From positions 1,488,001 to 1,552,000 of the forward strand of contig NZ_JAPNKA010000001.1 in the NCBI RefSeq assembly GCF_026626635.1: a stretch of 64,000 nucleotides of DNA, read 5' to 3'. The first letter of the stretch is position 1. The number at the start of each line of letters is the position of its first letter. Below, piece after piece: positions 16,640 through 25,849 of the stretch. The notes under the pieces were generated by a model. The model had not been told where the DNA came from, did not search any database, and saw only the letters and a program-made list of their open reading frames with translations. Source of the stretch: Archangium lansingense. GTDB taxonomy: Bacteria > Myxococcota > Myxococcia > Myxococcales > Myxococcaceae. The translations under genes and the position numbers were made by a program.

Positions 16640-19600
16640 ATGTCCGGCGACTCACCCGTCCCCATCCCCGGCGACTTGCCCATCCTGCACTTCCCCCCCG
16701 AGCTCCCCATCTCGAGCCGGGTGGAGGACATCACCGCGGCCATCGCCGCCCATCAGGTCGTCATCGTCGCGGGGGCCACCGGCTCGGGGAAGACGACGCA
16801 GCTGCCGAAAGTCCTGCTCGCCATGGGGCGCGGCCGCCCGCGCCAGATTGGCGTCACCCAGCCCCGGCGTATCGCCGCGACGAGCGTGGCGGCGCGCGTG
16901 GCACGCGAGCTCGGCACGGAGCTGGGCACGGACGTCGGCTACCAGATTCGTTTCGAGGACCGCTCGTCCCGGCGGACGGCCGTGAAGTTCATGACCGACG
17001 GCGTCCTGCTCGCGCAGATTCACGGCGACCCGCTCCTGAGACGCTACGACACGATCGTGCTCGACGAGGCCCACGAGCGCAGCCTCACCATCGACTTCCT
17101 GCTCGGGTGGCTCAAGCGCCTCCTCCCCAGGCGCCCCGACCTCAAGGTGGTGGTGAGCTCGGCCACCATCGAGACCGAGCGCTTCTCGCAGTTCTTCGGG
17201 GGAGCTCCGGTCATCCAGGTGGAGGGCCGTACCTTCCCGGTGGACGTGCTCTACGAGCCTCCCCCCGAGGACGCCGAGCTCGCCGACTCCGTCGCCGATG
17301 CGGTGGCCGACGTGCTCTCGCTCGACCCGGACGGGGACGTCCTCGTGTTCCTCCCCGGCGAGCGGGAAATCCGCGAGACCGAGAATGCCCTGAACGCGCG
17401 CGAGCTCCGCGGCACGGTGGTGCAGCCCCTGTACGCGCGCCTGTCGGCCGCCGAGCAGGCGCGCGTCTTCGCCACCATCCCCGAGCGCCGGGTCATCCTC
17501 GCCACCAACGTGGCCGAGACGTCGGTCACCATCCCGGGCATCGTGTACGTCGTGGACACGGGGGTGGCGCGCCTGTCGCGCTACGAGCCACGCTCGGGCA
17601 CCACGCGCCTGCACATCGAGCCGGTCTCCCAGGCCAGCGCCGACCAGCGCAAAGGGCGCTGCGGCCGCGTGCGCGAGGGGGTCTGCGTGCGCCTCTACGA
17701 CGAGGCGGGCTTCACCACGCGGCCAGCCTTCACCGACCCGGAAATCAAGCGCACCGGGCTCGCGGGGGTCATCCTGCGGATGAAGTCCCTCGGCCTCGGT
17801 GACGTCGAGGACTTCCCCTTCCTCGACCCGCCCCAGCCGAAGTCCATCGCCGAGGGCTGGCGGGTGCTCGAGGAGCTCGGGGCCATCGAGGGCAAGGAGC
17901 GCACCCTGACGCCGCTCGGGCACCAGCTCGCGCGCTTCCCGGTGGACCCGCGCATCGCGCGGATGATTCTCGCCGGCGCCGAGTACGGGTGCCTGGACGA
18001 GGTGCTCATCGTCGCCGCGGCGCTCAACCTGCAGGACCCGCGCGAGCGGCCACGGGAGCTCGCGCAGAAGGCGGACGAGCTGCACCGGCGCTTCCGAGAC
18101 GAGCACTCGGACTTCACGGGCCTGCTCAAGCTGTGGGCGTTCGTGCGCGAGGCCGAGGGCCGGGGGACGTCCCACCTGCGGCGCGTGTGCCGGGACAACT
18201 TCCTGTCCTTCCTGCGGGTGCGCGAGTGGCGGGACGTCCAGCGCCAGCTCGAGGAGACCGTCCGCGAGCTGCGCCTGCCGCGCAAGGGCCAGGGCGCCCC
18301 GGCGCGCGGGGACGCCCTGCACCAGGCGCTGCTCACCGGGCTCCTGTCCCGCATCGGCCAGTGGAATCCGGAGCAGCGCCACTACACGGGCGCGAAGCAG
18401 ACGCGCTTCATGGCTCACCCCTCGTCGGCGCTCGCGAAGAAGCCCCCTGCCTGGGTGATGGCGTTCGAGCTCGTGGAGACGTCCCAGCTGTTCGCGCGCA
18501 CCATGGCGAAGCTCGACCCGGAGTGGCTCGCGGCGGCGGCCCCCCATCTGCTCAAGCGCAGCCACTCCGAACCGCACTGGTCGGAGAAGTCCGCGCGCGC
18601 CGTGGTGAAGGAGAACGCGACCCTCTTCGGGCTGCAGGTCTTCAAGGAGCGCCCCGTGGCCCTGGCCAGCATGGACAAGGAGCGGGCACGGCTGATGTTC
18701 CTCGAGCATGCCCTGGTGCGCGGCGAGTACCGCACGCGGGGGGCGTTCCAGGAGAAGAACCGCCAGGTGCTCGAGCGCGTGGCACGCCTGCGGGACAAGG
18801 CCCGGCGCAGCGAGCTGCTCGACAGCGAGGCGCTGCTGACGTTCTTCGACCAGCGCGTCCCGGCGGACGTGACGGACGGGGCGAGCTTCGAGGCCTGGCG
18901 CCGCAAGGCCGAGGCGGCCGACCCCGACGTGCTCGTCCTCTCGATGGAGGATGCCCTCGCGCACGACCCGGGCCTGTCCCCGGCGCACTACCCGGACGCC
19001 ATCACCCTGCACGGCGCGTCCGTGCCGGTGACGTACACCTTCGACCCCGCGGCCGAGGACGACGGCCTCACCCTGAGCGTGCCGCTGCTGCTGCTCGCCC
19101 AGCTGGTCCCGGGTGAGCTCGACTGGACCATCCCCGGGTGGCAGCGGGAGAAGCTCACCGCCCTGCTCGAGCAGGTCCCCCGCGCCCAGCGCAAGCAGCT
19201 GGGGCCGGTGCCGGACCTGGTCGACCGTCTCGAGAAGGAGCTGGTGCCCTTCCGCGGGCCGATGATTCCAGCGCTCGCGAGTGCGGTGTTCCGGCTGTGC
19301 GGCGTGGACCTGCCTGAGGAGTCCCTCCGGGCGGATGCCGTGGCGCCGTACCTGCGCATCACGCTCCGGGTGCTCGACGAGCGGGGAAAGGAGCTCGCGC
19401 GGAGCCGCGACGCCGACGCGCTGCTCGAGCAACACGGGGGACGTGCCCGGGCGGCGCTGCGCAGCGCGGCACCGGCCTCGGACTGGGAGCGCAAGGGGCT
19501 GACGGCCTGGACCTTCGGAGAACTGCCCCCCGTGGTCACCCGGCGGGTCGGTGGGCTCGAGGTCCGCAGCTACCCCGCGCTCGTCGACCGGGGCGCTGCC

Positions 19601-20350
19601 GTGGACTTGGTGCTGCTCGAGACCTCCTCCGCCGCCGACGCGGCCACGCGCACGGGGGTCCGCCGGCTCCTGATGCTCGCCGCGCGCGGACACGTGGCCG
19701 TCAGCGCCGCACGCATGCCGCTGCCCTTCCCGTCCCTGGACGGCGCGCCGCCCGCGCGGGGCCAGGCCGACGCCTTCCGGGCGCTCGTCCTCGCACGCAG
19801 CGTCGACGATGCGTTCAAGCTCGCACCGGGTGCGCCGCTGCCCCGCACGAAGGCGGCCTTCGAGGCGCTGGTCCATGAGGGCTCACCGCGCATCGAGCGT
19901 GCGGCCCGGGACTGGGCGAACGCCGTCGTTGTCACCTCCTCGGAGCTCGCTGCGACGCTCGCTGCACTCAAGGCAGCATCAAAGGGGCCGAGCGGCGCGG
20001 CGGCCGTGCGGGACATCCGCTCGCAGCTCGGGCACCTGTTCCCTGTGAACCTCATCGAGTGGATTCCCTTCCTGCGCCTGCTGGACTACCCGCGCTACCT
20101 CCGCGCCGCCCAGGCACGGCTGGCGCGTGCGGTGGCGAACCCCGGCAAGGACGCAGGGAAGGCCGAGCCCTTCACCCCCCTGTGGGAGACCTTCCTCGCC
20201 AGGCGCGCCACCGTGCGTGACCGGGAGGCGGCGCGGGAGCTGCGGTGGGCCTTCGAGGAGCTCCGCGTGGCCATCTTCGCCCCGGAGGTGACGACGCCCG
20301 TGTCGGTGACGGTGGCGAAGGTCGGCGCGGCCCTCGCGGCGCTGCGCTAG
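16640..20350 (+). CDS. hrpA: ATP-dependent RNA helicase HrpA
   Basis: A 1,236-aa DEAH-box helicase, close to the usual HrpA length of about 1,300 aa. Walker A is AGATGSGKTTQLPKV, the DEAH box is VLDEAHERS, motif III is SSATIE, and motif VI reads QRKGRCGRVREGVC. Behind the helicase core lie the HA2/winged-helix region, the OB fold and a long C-terminal extension (DUF3418-like) found in HrpA. HrpA unwinds structured RNA and rescues stalled ribosomes in E. coli. The start is ATG 16640 (MSGDSPVPIPGD); the 21 upstream codons in frame have no support. It is a single-gene unit; a very large antisense ORF in this gene is a GC artefact. Confidence 0.95.
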   Translation: MSGDSPVPIPGDLPILHFPPELPISSRVEDITAAIAAHQVVIVAGATGSGKTTQLPKVLLAMGRGRPRQIGVTQPRRIAATSVAARVARELGTELGTDVGYQIRFEDRSSRRTAVKFMTDGVLLAQIHGDPLLRRYDTIVLDEAHERSLTIDFLLGWLKRLLPRRPDLKVVVSSATIETERFSQFFGGAPVIQVEGRTFPVDVLYEPPPEDAELADSVADAVADVLSLDPDGDVLVFLPGEREIRETENALNARELRGTVVQPLYARLSAAEQARVFATIPERRVILATNVAETSVTIPGIVYVVDTGVARLSRYEPRSGTTRLHIEPVSQASADQRKGRCGRVREGVCVRLYDEAGFTTRPAFTDPEIKRTGLAGVILRMKSLGLGDVEDFPFLDPPQPKSIAEGWRVLEELGAIEGKERTLTPLGHQLARFPVDPRIARMILAGAEYGCLDEVLIVAAALNLQDPRERPRELAQKADELHRRFRDEHSDFTGLLKLWAFVREAEGRGTSHLRRVCRDNFLSFLRVREWRDVQRQLEETVRELRLPRKGQGAPARGDALHQALLTGLLSRIGQWNPEQRHYTGAKQTRFMAHPSSALAKKPPAWVMAFELVETSQLFARTMAKLDPEWLAAAAPHLLKRSHSEPHWSEKSARAVVKENATLFGLQVFKERPVALASMDKERARLMFLEHALVRGEYRTRGAFQEKNRQVLERVARLRDKARRSELLDSEALLTFFDQRVPADVTDGASFEAWRRKAEAADPDVLVLSMEDALAHDPGLSPAHYPDAITLHGASVPVTYTFDPAAEDDGLTLSVPLLLLAQLVPGELDWTIPGWQREKLTALLEQVPRAQRKQLGPVPDLVDRLEKELVPFRGPMIPALASAVFRLCGVDLPEESLRADAVAPYLRITLRVLDERGKELARSRDADALLEQHGGRARAALRSAAPASDWERKGLTAWTFGELPPVVTRRVGGLEVRSYPALVDRGAAVDLVLLETSSAADAATRTGVRRLLMLAARGHVAVSAARMPLPFPSLDGAPPARGQADAFRALVLARSVDDAFKLAPGAPLPRTKAAFEALVHEGSPRIERAARDWANAVVVTSSELAATLAALKAASKGPSGAAAVRDIRSQLGHLFPVNLIEWIPFLRLLDYPRYLRAAQARLARAVANPGKDAGKAEPFTPLWETFLARRATVRDREAARELRWAFEELRVAIFAPEVTTPVSVTVAKVGAALAALR

Positions 20351-20420
20351 AAGCGAGCGGCTGCGCGGCCGAGACGAGCGCATCGGCATCCTCGAGGTGC
20401 TGCCGCCGGCCCCGGGAAGG

Positions 20421-20551
20421 CCGGGAAGGTGTCAGGCACCTCGTACGGCGAGTCCCCGTCGAGAACGAGGTGGGACTGAGCGAGTTGGGCCTGGCGCTCT
20501 CCCGTCCCCTGCGCTCCCGCCGCTCGAGTCGTTTGACACCTTCTCCGGCGT
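20421..20551. repeat. REPIN-like repeat with long spacer
   Basis: The left arm GGTGTCAGGCACCTCGTA at 20428 faces CGAGTCGTTTGACACC ending at 20540. The copy is expanded to about 115 bp between the arms, with an inverted CTCGT/ACGAG pair inside. Confidence 0.6.
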
Positions 20552-20559
20552 GGGGGCCG

Positions 20560-20678
20560 CCCGTCGAGGCGAGGCACTACGTCGGCTCTGCGGAGGGCTT
20601 CAAGCTCGTGATGGAGGGGCGCGCGGACCTGGGCGGCCTGGCGCGCGCCCTCACCAGCACGGAGAAGGCCCGGCACCC
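20560..20678 (+). pseudogene. Substrate-binding-protein fragment (duplicate)
   Basis: A 119-bp stretch encoding VEARHYVGSAEGFKLVMEGR plus the residues following. It is nearly identical to 26028-26146, part of the PstS-like pseudogene. It stands alone between two REP arms. Confidence 0.7.
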
Positions 20679-20680
20679 CC

Positions 20681-20706
20681 GAGAAGGTGTCAGGCACCTC
20701 GTACAG
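20681..20706. repeat. REP half-element
   Basis: GAGAAGGTGTCAGGCACCTC GTAC: a single arm of the REPIN family at the left edge of the lower-GC island. Confidence 0.55.
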
Positions 20707-20753
20707 AGAAGAGGTGTGCGACTACGAACAGTTCCATTCCTTTTGCACCAGCT

Positions 20754-20854
20754 TCAAGACCGGATGGCCACCCATGCACGAAGGGTCTGCTGAAGCCACT
20801 GTAGCTGCATGGGGGCAAGCATGAGCAGTTGGCGTAAACAGTACAACATGCGAC
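20754..20854 (-). pseudogene. Displaced C-terminus of the TPR-PIN gene
   Basis: Read on the minus strand from the IS630 edge: SRMLYCLRQLLMLAPMQLQW and so on to a TGA at 20754. Deleting the IS (20857-21917) and one TA joins this frame exactly to ...HDVRQVT of the large gene, adding 33 residues and giving a protein of about 1,160 aa. It is therefore the original 3' end of that gene. Confidence 0.85.
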
Positions 20855-20856
20855 TA

Positions 20857-21917
20857 AGCGGTCCGCCATAGATGTTGTACACATCTGCGATGCTGCGTGC
20901 AGATGTGAGCCCAGAGGATAGGGAGCGGCTCCGAGAGCGGGGCCGCTCGTCCTGGGCCACTCCGTGGGAGCGCGACCGCGTGGAGATGATTCTTCTGTCC
21001 GCCTCGGGCTGGTCGCCCCCACGGATTGCGGAGTACCTGGGAGTGCATGCGGCTACTGTGCGCCGTGTGCTCAAGGCCTGGAGCCACGAGGGCCTGGATG
21101 CGTTGGAGCACAAGCTACCGGGGCCAGTGCCGGATGTTGAGCGACACGCCATGGTAGTGGGCATGCTCGAGAAGTTCCTCTCGGAGCCACGTACCTGGAC
21201 ATCATCCCAGTTGGCTGAGGCATTGGCTGGGGTGGGCATTCAAATGAGTGCCCGGCAGACGGAGCGCTACCTGGCGGAACTGGGCGCTGGCTGGCGCCGC
21301 ACCAAGTCGAGCCTGGAGCATCTACAGCAGCCCGAGGCGGTGGAGCGGGCGCGCCGCAAGCTCACCACGCTCAAAAAAAGCCCGCGCCCGGAGGCTAGAC
21401 CTCTTCTTCCTCGATGAGTGCGGCTTCGCACCCACGCAGCCGACGGGCTACAGCTGGACGCTCCGAGGCAGTCGCAAGCTCATTGCCTATGAGGCCACCA
21501 AGGGCAGGCGCGCCAACGCCCTGGCCGCCTACGGCATTCGCGACGGCCAGCGAGCCCTACGTTTCACCGTGAAGGGCCGCTCCCTCACCAGTGCGGATGT
21601 CTTCGACTTCCTGCTGTTGCTACCCACGGGGAAGCGGCCATGCACCGTTGTCCTGGACAACGTCAACATCCACACCAGCCGCTTCATCCGCCAACGCCGT
21701 AGGCAACTGCGCAAGCGCGGCGTGCGCCTCTTCTTTCTCCCGGTGTACTCGCCGGAACTCAACGAGGTGGAGCCCGTCTTCGGCGTGGTGAAGTCCTACG
21801 AAATGCCCCGTCGGAGCTACCCCACGCTCGCTGAACTGCTCGCCGCTGTCCGCAGCGGCTTCATGAGCTACCGAAACCGCCTGCGGAAAAAGTGAACAAC
21901 ATCTATGGCGGACCGCT
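20857..21917 (+). mobile_element. IS630-family insertion sequence, intact ends
   Basis: A 1,061-bp element with perfect 22-bp terminal inverted repeats (AGCGGTCCGCCATAGATGTT GT at 20857-20878, its complement at 21896-21917). It is flanked by TA on both sides (20855-20856 and 21918-21919), the target duplication of IS630/Tc1-mariner elements. It carries one transposase gene in two frames. It is inserted in the 3' end of the minus-strand TPR-PIN gene. Confidence 0.95.
20890..21895 (+). CDS. IS630-family transposase (two-frame)
   Basis: DDE transposase. The first frame (20890 to TGA 21417) carries the helix-turn-helix part: LSASGWSPPRIAEYLGVHAA followed by VRRVLKAWSHEGLDAL, then a second HTH (TWTSSQLAEALAGVGIQMSA). 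The second frame, entered near 21373-21379, carries the catalytic part: LDLFFLDECGF (first D), TVVLDNVNIHTS (second D) and YSPELNEVEPVFGVVKSYE (E). The frames meet at a run of seven A residues (CTCAAAAAAAGCCC). Reading six of them as AAA AAA GCC gives an uninterrupted protein, so slippage on the A-run probably makes the full enzyme. Confidence 0.85.
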
Positions 21918-24900
21918 TAGTAACTTGGCGGACGTCGTGCCCCGTCGTGAGCCGCGCGAGCAACACATCGACCAATGCATTCCGATTCGGTGCTGATGCC
22001 GACTCCAAAACGATGGCTTTGAGCACCTTCGCCCCCACAAGCGCAGCACTCGATGTGTTGCAGTCGGGCCCCTCCAGGCAGGAAAATACAGCCATCACCT
22101 CGGAAGTGGGCCGCCACTGATGGCGCTCAAGGATGGCTTCAATGACGTCTTCATCCACCGTGATGAACCGGTATCTGGCCACCGCCAAACGTTCCACTAT
22201 GGCCGAATATTCTGGAAGAGTCATGCGGCCTTTTCTGTGAGCCGCCAACGCCACCGCTTGAATCGAAGCGGTCGGCGTCTGGTTTTGAATTTGAGCAAGC
22301 ATTCCAAGTGCTTGGTCATCACAAAGCACCATGCCGCCTGTCGCCGCCGCCTCCCAAAGCAGGTCTGATGTGGGCTCCCCAAGTACTTTAGAAGCCACTT
22401 CCCGCTCAGCAGGAGGCGCGTTGAATTGAGAGTAGGCAGCGCACGGCAAAGCCACCGCACGCGCAACCTCTTGCACTCGCATAAGAAACCCGTGCTCGTC
22501 ACCTAACGGTGCAACCCTAAGCCGCCCGTCCTCACCTACCGACACGTTCATTCCTTCGCCTGTGCCTTTCGGCATTGCCTGAACGGCGTGGGAGTGCAAG
22601 TCATCAAGAAGACTCTGCACAACACGAACTGGGCTGATCAGTTGAGCAATCTTCGTGCGCGATTCAGCATCGAGCAGCATAAGAGTCATCAGCGCGGAGT
22701 AGTCAAGGTACACTGGTTGGTTGCGTTCCCCAATGATGCGCTCGGCTACTTCAAATTCTTGGCCTGCACCGCGAGAAAAGAAGACCCTGCCGCTATCATC
22801 GTGAATGAGCCCAGACCATGTTGTCGGCACAGAGCGATGGAGCGCGCCTGCGAGCGCAGCGAGTGGCAAGCGCCCCTGAGTATGCATGGCCACAAGTTCC
22901 TTGATACGGCCCGAGTTTCCCGGAATAGAAAGCAACAACTTGGTAAGCTCTGATGGATCGTCGCGCGGAACCTCGAACTTCCACAACCCTTCCGCGTCTG
23001 GGAAGCGCTCATTGAATCCAGACATCGTCTCCTGAAACGCTCGGACAAAATTTGATTTAATTTTGTCGATTCGGTAGACCGTCTGGACCAGCGGGTTCGA
23101 GGGCCCAGCAATCTCGTCTCCCACCCGTTTTCCGATCAGGCGAGTAGCCAGCGGGTCAGAGGCCTTAACCCAGGTTGCAGCATCTGGAATCAGGTCCCCA
23201 TCCTGAACAATGGACACTACGCGCGAGCCGCTCCTACCCACAACGGAAAGCGTCGCTGTAGTCCCAGGCACTATGACATCTGACTCCAAACGATCACTAT
23301 CGCCCCGCTCCCTGTTCAGGAAGAGCCCAACGTAACCTAGCTGAATCTGTGCTTGGTCCCTGCCGCGTTCCCACGAGCGGTAACCATATGTCAAAGCCCG
23401 CTTGTCTCTCACAGCACTCAGAAGGAATGCGAACACCATCAACTCGTGGGCGTCTTGCCCACCTTCCATCTCGCTCGCATCAACGGACAACGAGTCCACC
23501 GCCTGTTGTCTGTCTCCCTTCCGTAGCAGAAGGGTGGCCAAGCAGTTGATGTCGCGAAGCCGAGGCTTGCGCTCCTGAAGCAGCCTACGCTGAAGCTCCG
23601 TCGCTCTCTCGAGGTCACCCGCTTGCGAGGCAATAGCAACCGCCACCTCAAGAACCTGCTCTGGAACGTGCTCGCGCGTTAAGAGAGTGTCGACGACAGT
23701 GCGTGCCCGATTTAGGGCGCCCGTGTTATATAACGACACCACAAAGGCTTGCGCCGCACCATCACCAAGAGTGGTGATATTCAGAGGCTCTAATGTGGTG
23801 ATGCATCCTGCATAGTCCCCCCACATGGCCTGCCTGTAGCCCAGTTGCTCCCTCACATCACAACTGTCTTCCTCGTTAGCGAGCGAGAGCGCCTTTTGAA
23901 ACGAGGATAATGCTTGGGTTTGGTCTCCTAAACCAGCAAAATAGCGTCCCAGGTGGAACCAAGCATCCCAGGAGTCAGCGTACTCGCGGGCAAGTACGTC
24001 ACAGATCTCTCTGCCAAGTTCCGCACGCTGGATGCGTCGGCATGAGTCGAGCACCAGCGTTGCTCCGCGAATGCGCTTCTCCTTAGCGGGAAGATTTTGC
24101 CAAGCATTGGCGAGGAGTTCGATGACGTCGGCATCGGCATGTGCGGCAAGAAGAGCTGCCCCAAGTTGAAGTCGGACGTGTGGGTGCTGGTCGACCAATC
24201 CGGAGTCTCGAATGAGGCGCGCAGCGGCAGAAAATTCGTTGCGCTCCATTAGTACAGCAGCATGGTTGACCACTGCCAAAACATTGGGTCGTGAACTGGT
24301 ACTTCGACTAGCTTCGAAAGCCTCCAATGCCTTTTCCAGCTCACCGAGCAGGGACAATACCAAGCCGCATTGAGCCAGAAGTCCTGCGCGAGTGTCGCGC
24401 AGGCCAGACGGGCACAGGTCCAGTGCATGCCGGAATTCCGCGAGCGCCGTCTCCAACCGGTCCCGAGGCAAATCCTTGCTCACCGGTACGAAATCAATGC
24501 CATTCCCAAGCCTCGCGGCGACTCCCAGGGCACACATCCCATGGAGTATATGGGCATTCAGGGCTGTCTCCTCGTTGCCCACAGCGACACGCAGAGCCTT
24601 GTCCACCCTGTCTGCGTCACCTTTGGATGCCATAGCATACGCGACAGCAAGCTGAACACGGGCATCGTAGGCTGCCCAGGCTTCCTCGCGGAGAAATCTC
24701 TCTATGTCGTCGTAGCGCCCAAGTTTGGACAACGCGGCGACGCGGAGTGCGCCGCCTTGCCCCCGCATGGATACGTTTGTGATAGGCTTATCAAGCAAGT
24801 CCAAGGTGAGCGACGGCTCGTCCGCGTGTAAGTTCGCCGCTGCAAGGTTCACCCTTACCAAGTCGCTGTCAGGCTCAATCGAGAGCGCCTTGTTAAACTC

Positions 24901-25299
24901 GGCCCTTGCCTCGGAGTAACGCTCGAGGCCCATGAGGCACACGCCGGTGTTGTTGGCGATTCGGAAACGTGACCTTGACAGCCCCTGCTTGGTACCACAC
25001 TTCTGTTGGAGCTTGCGGAACCCATCCAACGCCTCGCTGAAAAGGTGGCGATCAATGAGTCCCACGTTTGCGTCAATCTCAGAGGCGAACGGGTCATCAT
25101 CCGCAGGTGCTCCACTGCGCTGCTCGCGCGATAGGACAACGCGGAGAAACTCCTGCACATTGATGCCCGTACCATTGATGTTTAGGGTGAGCTGGTCGAC
25201 GCTGCCAGCGATAACCGCATTTTGCGCGACCACCTCCTGCACCAACGGGATGGGCTCAACGGGTTTGGGCAAAGCATTCTCGTCGTTGGGCATCGTCAC
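21868..25299 (-). CDS. TPR / GreA-B-C-like / PIN protein, conflict-system candidate
   Basis: As read through the IS end, 1,143 aa; original length about 1,160. N-terminus: residues 23-42 have an amyloid-like alternating pattern (VVAQNAVIAGSVDQLTLNIN). Residues roughly 80-620 are TPR-like helical repeats. Residues about 675-755 resemble the GreA/GreB C-terminal fold (ATRLIGKRVGDEI). Residues about 860-1050 look like a PIN nuclease: YLDYSAL, GGMVLCDDQALGMLA and ITVDED give spaced acidic residues. The start is GTG 25299, overlapping the stop of the upstream small gene (GTGA), so translation is coupled. The last 33 residues are displaced by IS630. GC is lower than in flanking genes. Role inferred: nuclease effector of a cell-suicide or anti-phage system. 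Confidence 0.72.
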   Translation of the reverse strand: MTMPNDENALPKPVEPIPLVQEVVAQNAVIAGSVDQLTLNINGTGINVQEFLRVVLSREQRSGAPADDDPFASEIDANVGLIDRHLFSEALDGFRKLQQKCGTKQGLSRSRFRIANNTGVCLMGLERYSEARAEFNKALSIEPDSDLVRVNLAAANLHADEPSLTLDLLDKPITNVSMRGQGGALRVAALSKLGRYDDIERFLREEAWAAYDARVQLAVAYAMASKGDADRVDKALRVAVGNEETALNAHILHGMCALGVAARLGNGIDFVPVSKDLPRDRLETALAEFRHALDLCPSGLRDTRAGLLAQCGLVLSLLGELEKALEAFEASRSTSSRPNVLAVVNHAAVLMERNEFSAAARLIRDSGLVDQHPHVRLQLGAALLAAHADADVIELLANAWQNLPAKEKRIRGATLVLDSCRRIQRAELGREICDVLAREYADSWDAWFHLGRYFAGLGDQTQALSSFQKALSLANEEDSCDVREQLGYRQAMWGDYAGCITTLEPLNITTLGDGAAQAFVVSLYNTGALNRARTVVDTLLTREHVPEQVLEVAVAIASQAGDLERATELQRRLLQERKPRLRDINCLATLLLRKGDRQQAVDSLSVDASEMEGGQDAHELMVFAFLLSAVRDKRALTYGYRSWERGRDQAQIQLGYVGLFLNRERGDSDRLESDVIVPGTTATLSVVGRSGSRVVSIVQDGDLIPDAATWVKASDPLATRLIGKRVGDEIAGPSNPLVQTVYRIDKIKSNFVRAFQETMSGFNERFPDAEGLWKFEVPRDDPSELTKLLLSIPGNSGRIKELVAMHTQGRLPLAALAGALHRSVPTTWSGLIHDDSGRVFFSRGAGQEFEVAERIIGERNQPVYLDYSALMTLMLLDAESRTKIAQLISPVRVVQSLLDDLHSHAVQAMPKGTGEGMNVSVGEDGRLRVAPLGDEHGFLMRVQEVARAVALPCAAYSQFNAPPAEREVASKVLGEPTSDLLWEAAATGGMVLCDDQALGMLAQIQNQTPTASIQAVALAAHRKGRMTLPEYSAIVERLAVARYRFITVDEDVIEAILERHQWRPTSEVMAVFSCLEGPDCNTSSAALVGAKVLKAIVLESASAPNRNALVDVLLARLTTGHDVRQVTKRSAIDVVHFFRRRFR

Positions 25300-25607
25300 A
25301 TGTTGATGTTGTGAATGTTCTGGGCCACGATGACCTTCTCAGCGTCGATGCGGCCGACGAGCATGCCGACCGAACCCGCGTCCTGCTTGAGCACATGGAT
25401 GACCTGCGCCGCATGCTCAGGATGCGACTGGAGATGCTCGGCGGTCGTTTGTGCAAGTCCGTCAACAGGCGGGGCCGCGCTCCAACCAAAAACTTTGAGC
25501 ACGCGATCCCACATGGTCTTGCCTGCCTGAGTGGCTACTCCCTCGGCCACCTTGGTGCCAAGAACGGTGATGGCAGAGGTCACGGCCGCGAGCGTTACCG
25601 GTTCCAT
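25296..25607 (-). CDS. Small Bell-like protein with amyloid-like C-terminus
   Basis: A 103-aa protein. The N-terminal half is an alanine/valine-rich amphipathic helix region (MEPVTLAAVTSAITVLGTKV, then VATQAGKTMWDRVLKVFGW) like the membrane-acting Bell/HeLo-type domains of bacterial amyloid-signalling proteins. The C-terminus ends KVIVAQNIHNINM, an alternating N/V/I pattern that partly matches the N-terminus of the downstream protein (both contain V-V/I-V-A-Q-N). The start is ATG 25607 with GGGGAG 7 bp upstream; its stop overlaps the next gene's start (GTGA). The fold and the signalling role are inference. Confidence 0.65.
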   Translation of the reverse strand: MEPVTLAAVTSAITVLGTKVAEGVATQAGKTMWDRVLKVFGWSAAPPVDGLAQTTAEHLQSHPEHAAQVIHVLKQDAGSVGMLVGRIDAEKVIVAQNIHNINM

Positions 25608-25849
25608 GCGATATCTCCCCGTAGAGGTAGGTAGTGTGCTGGGTGAGACGGTTGAGTATGATGTGTGCTCGACACGGGGGCAAGCGCAGCGCTGCCTAGG
25701 CCGAGAGCGGGTACTCGCAACCCGCTTGGTTACCGGGCAGCCTATTCCTCCCCTCTCTCGCTCCTACGCCGAGTGCGCACCCGGCCCGGTCCCCATTCGG
25801 TACACTCCCGCGCCGTTTTGTTCGTCTCCTCCGTCCAGTCTCGTAGGGC

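Noticed and set aside
16652..19876. A 1,074-aa ORF antisense to hrpA
   Set aside because: High-GC third positions keep the opposite frame open; the sequence is composed of low-complexity His/Arg/Glu-rich peptide, and hrpA motifs are on the other strand.
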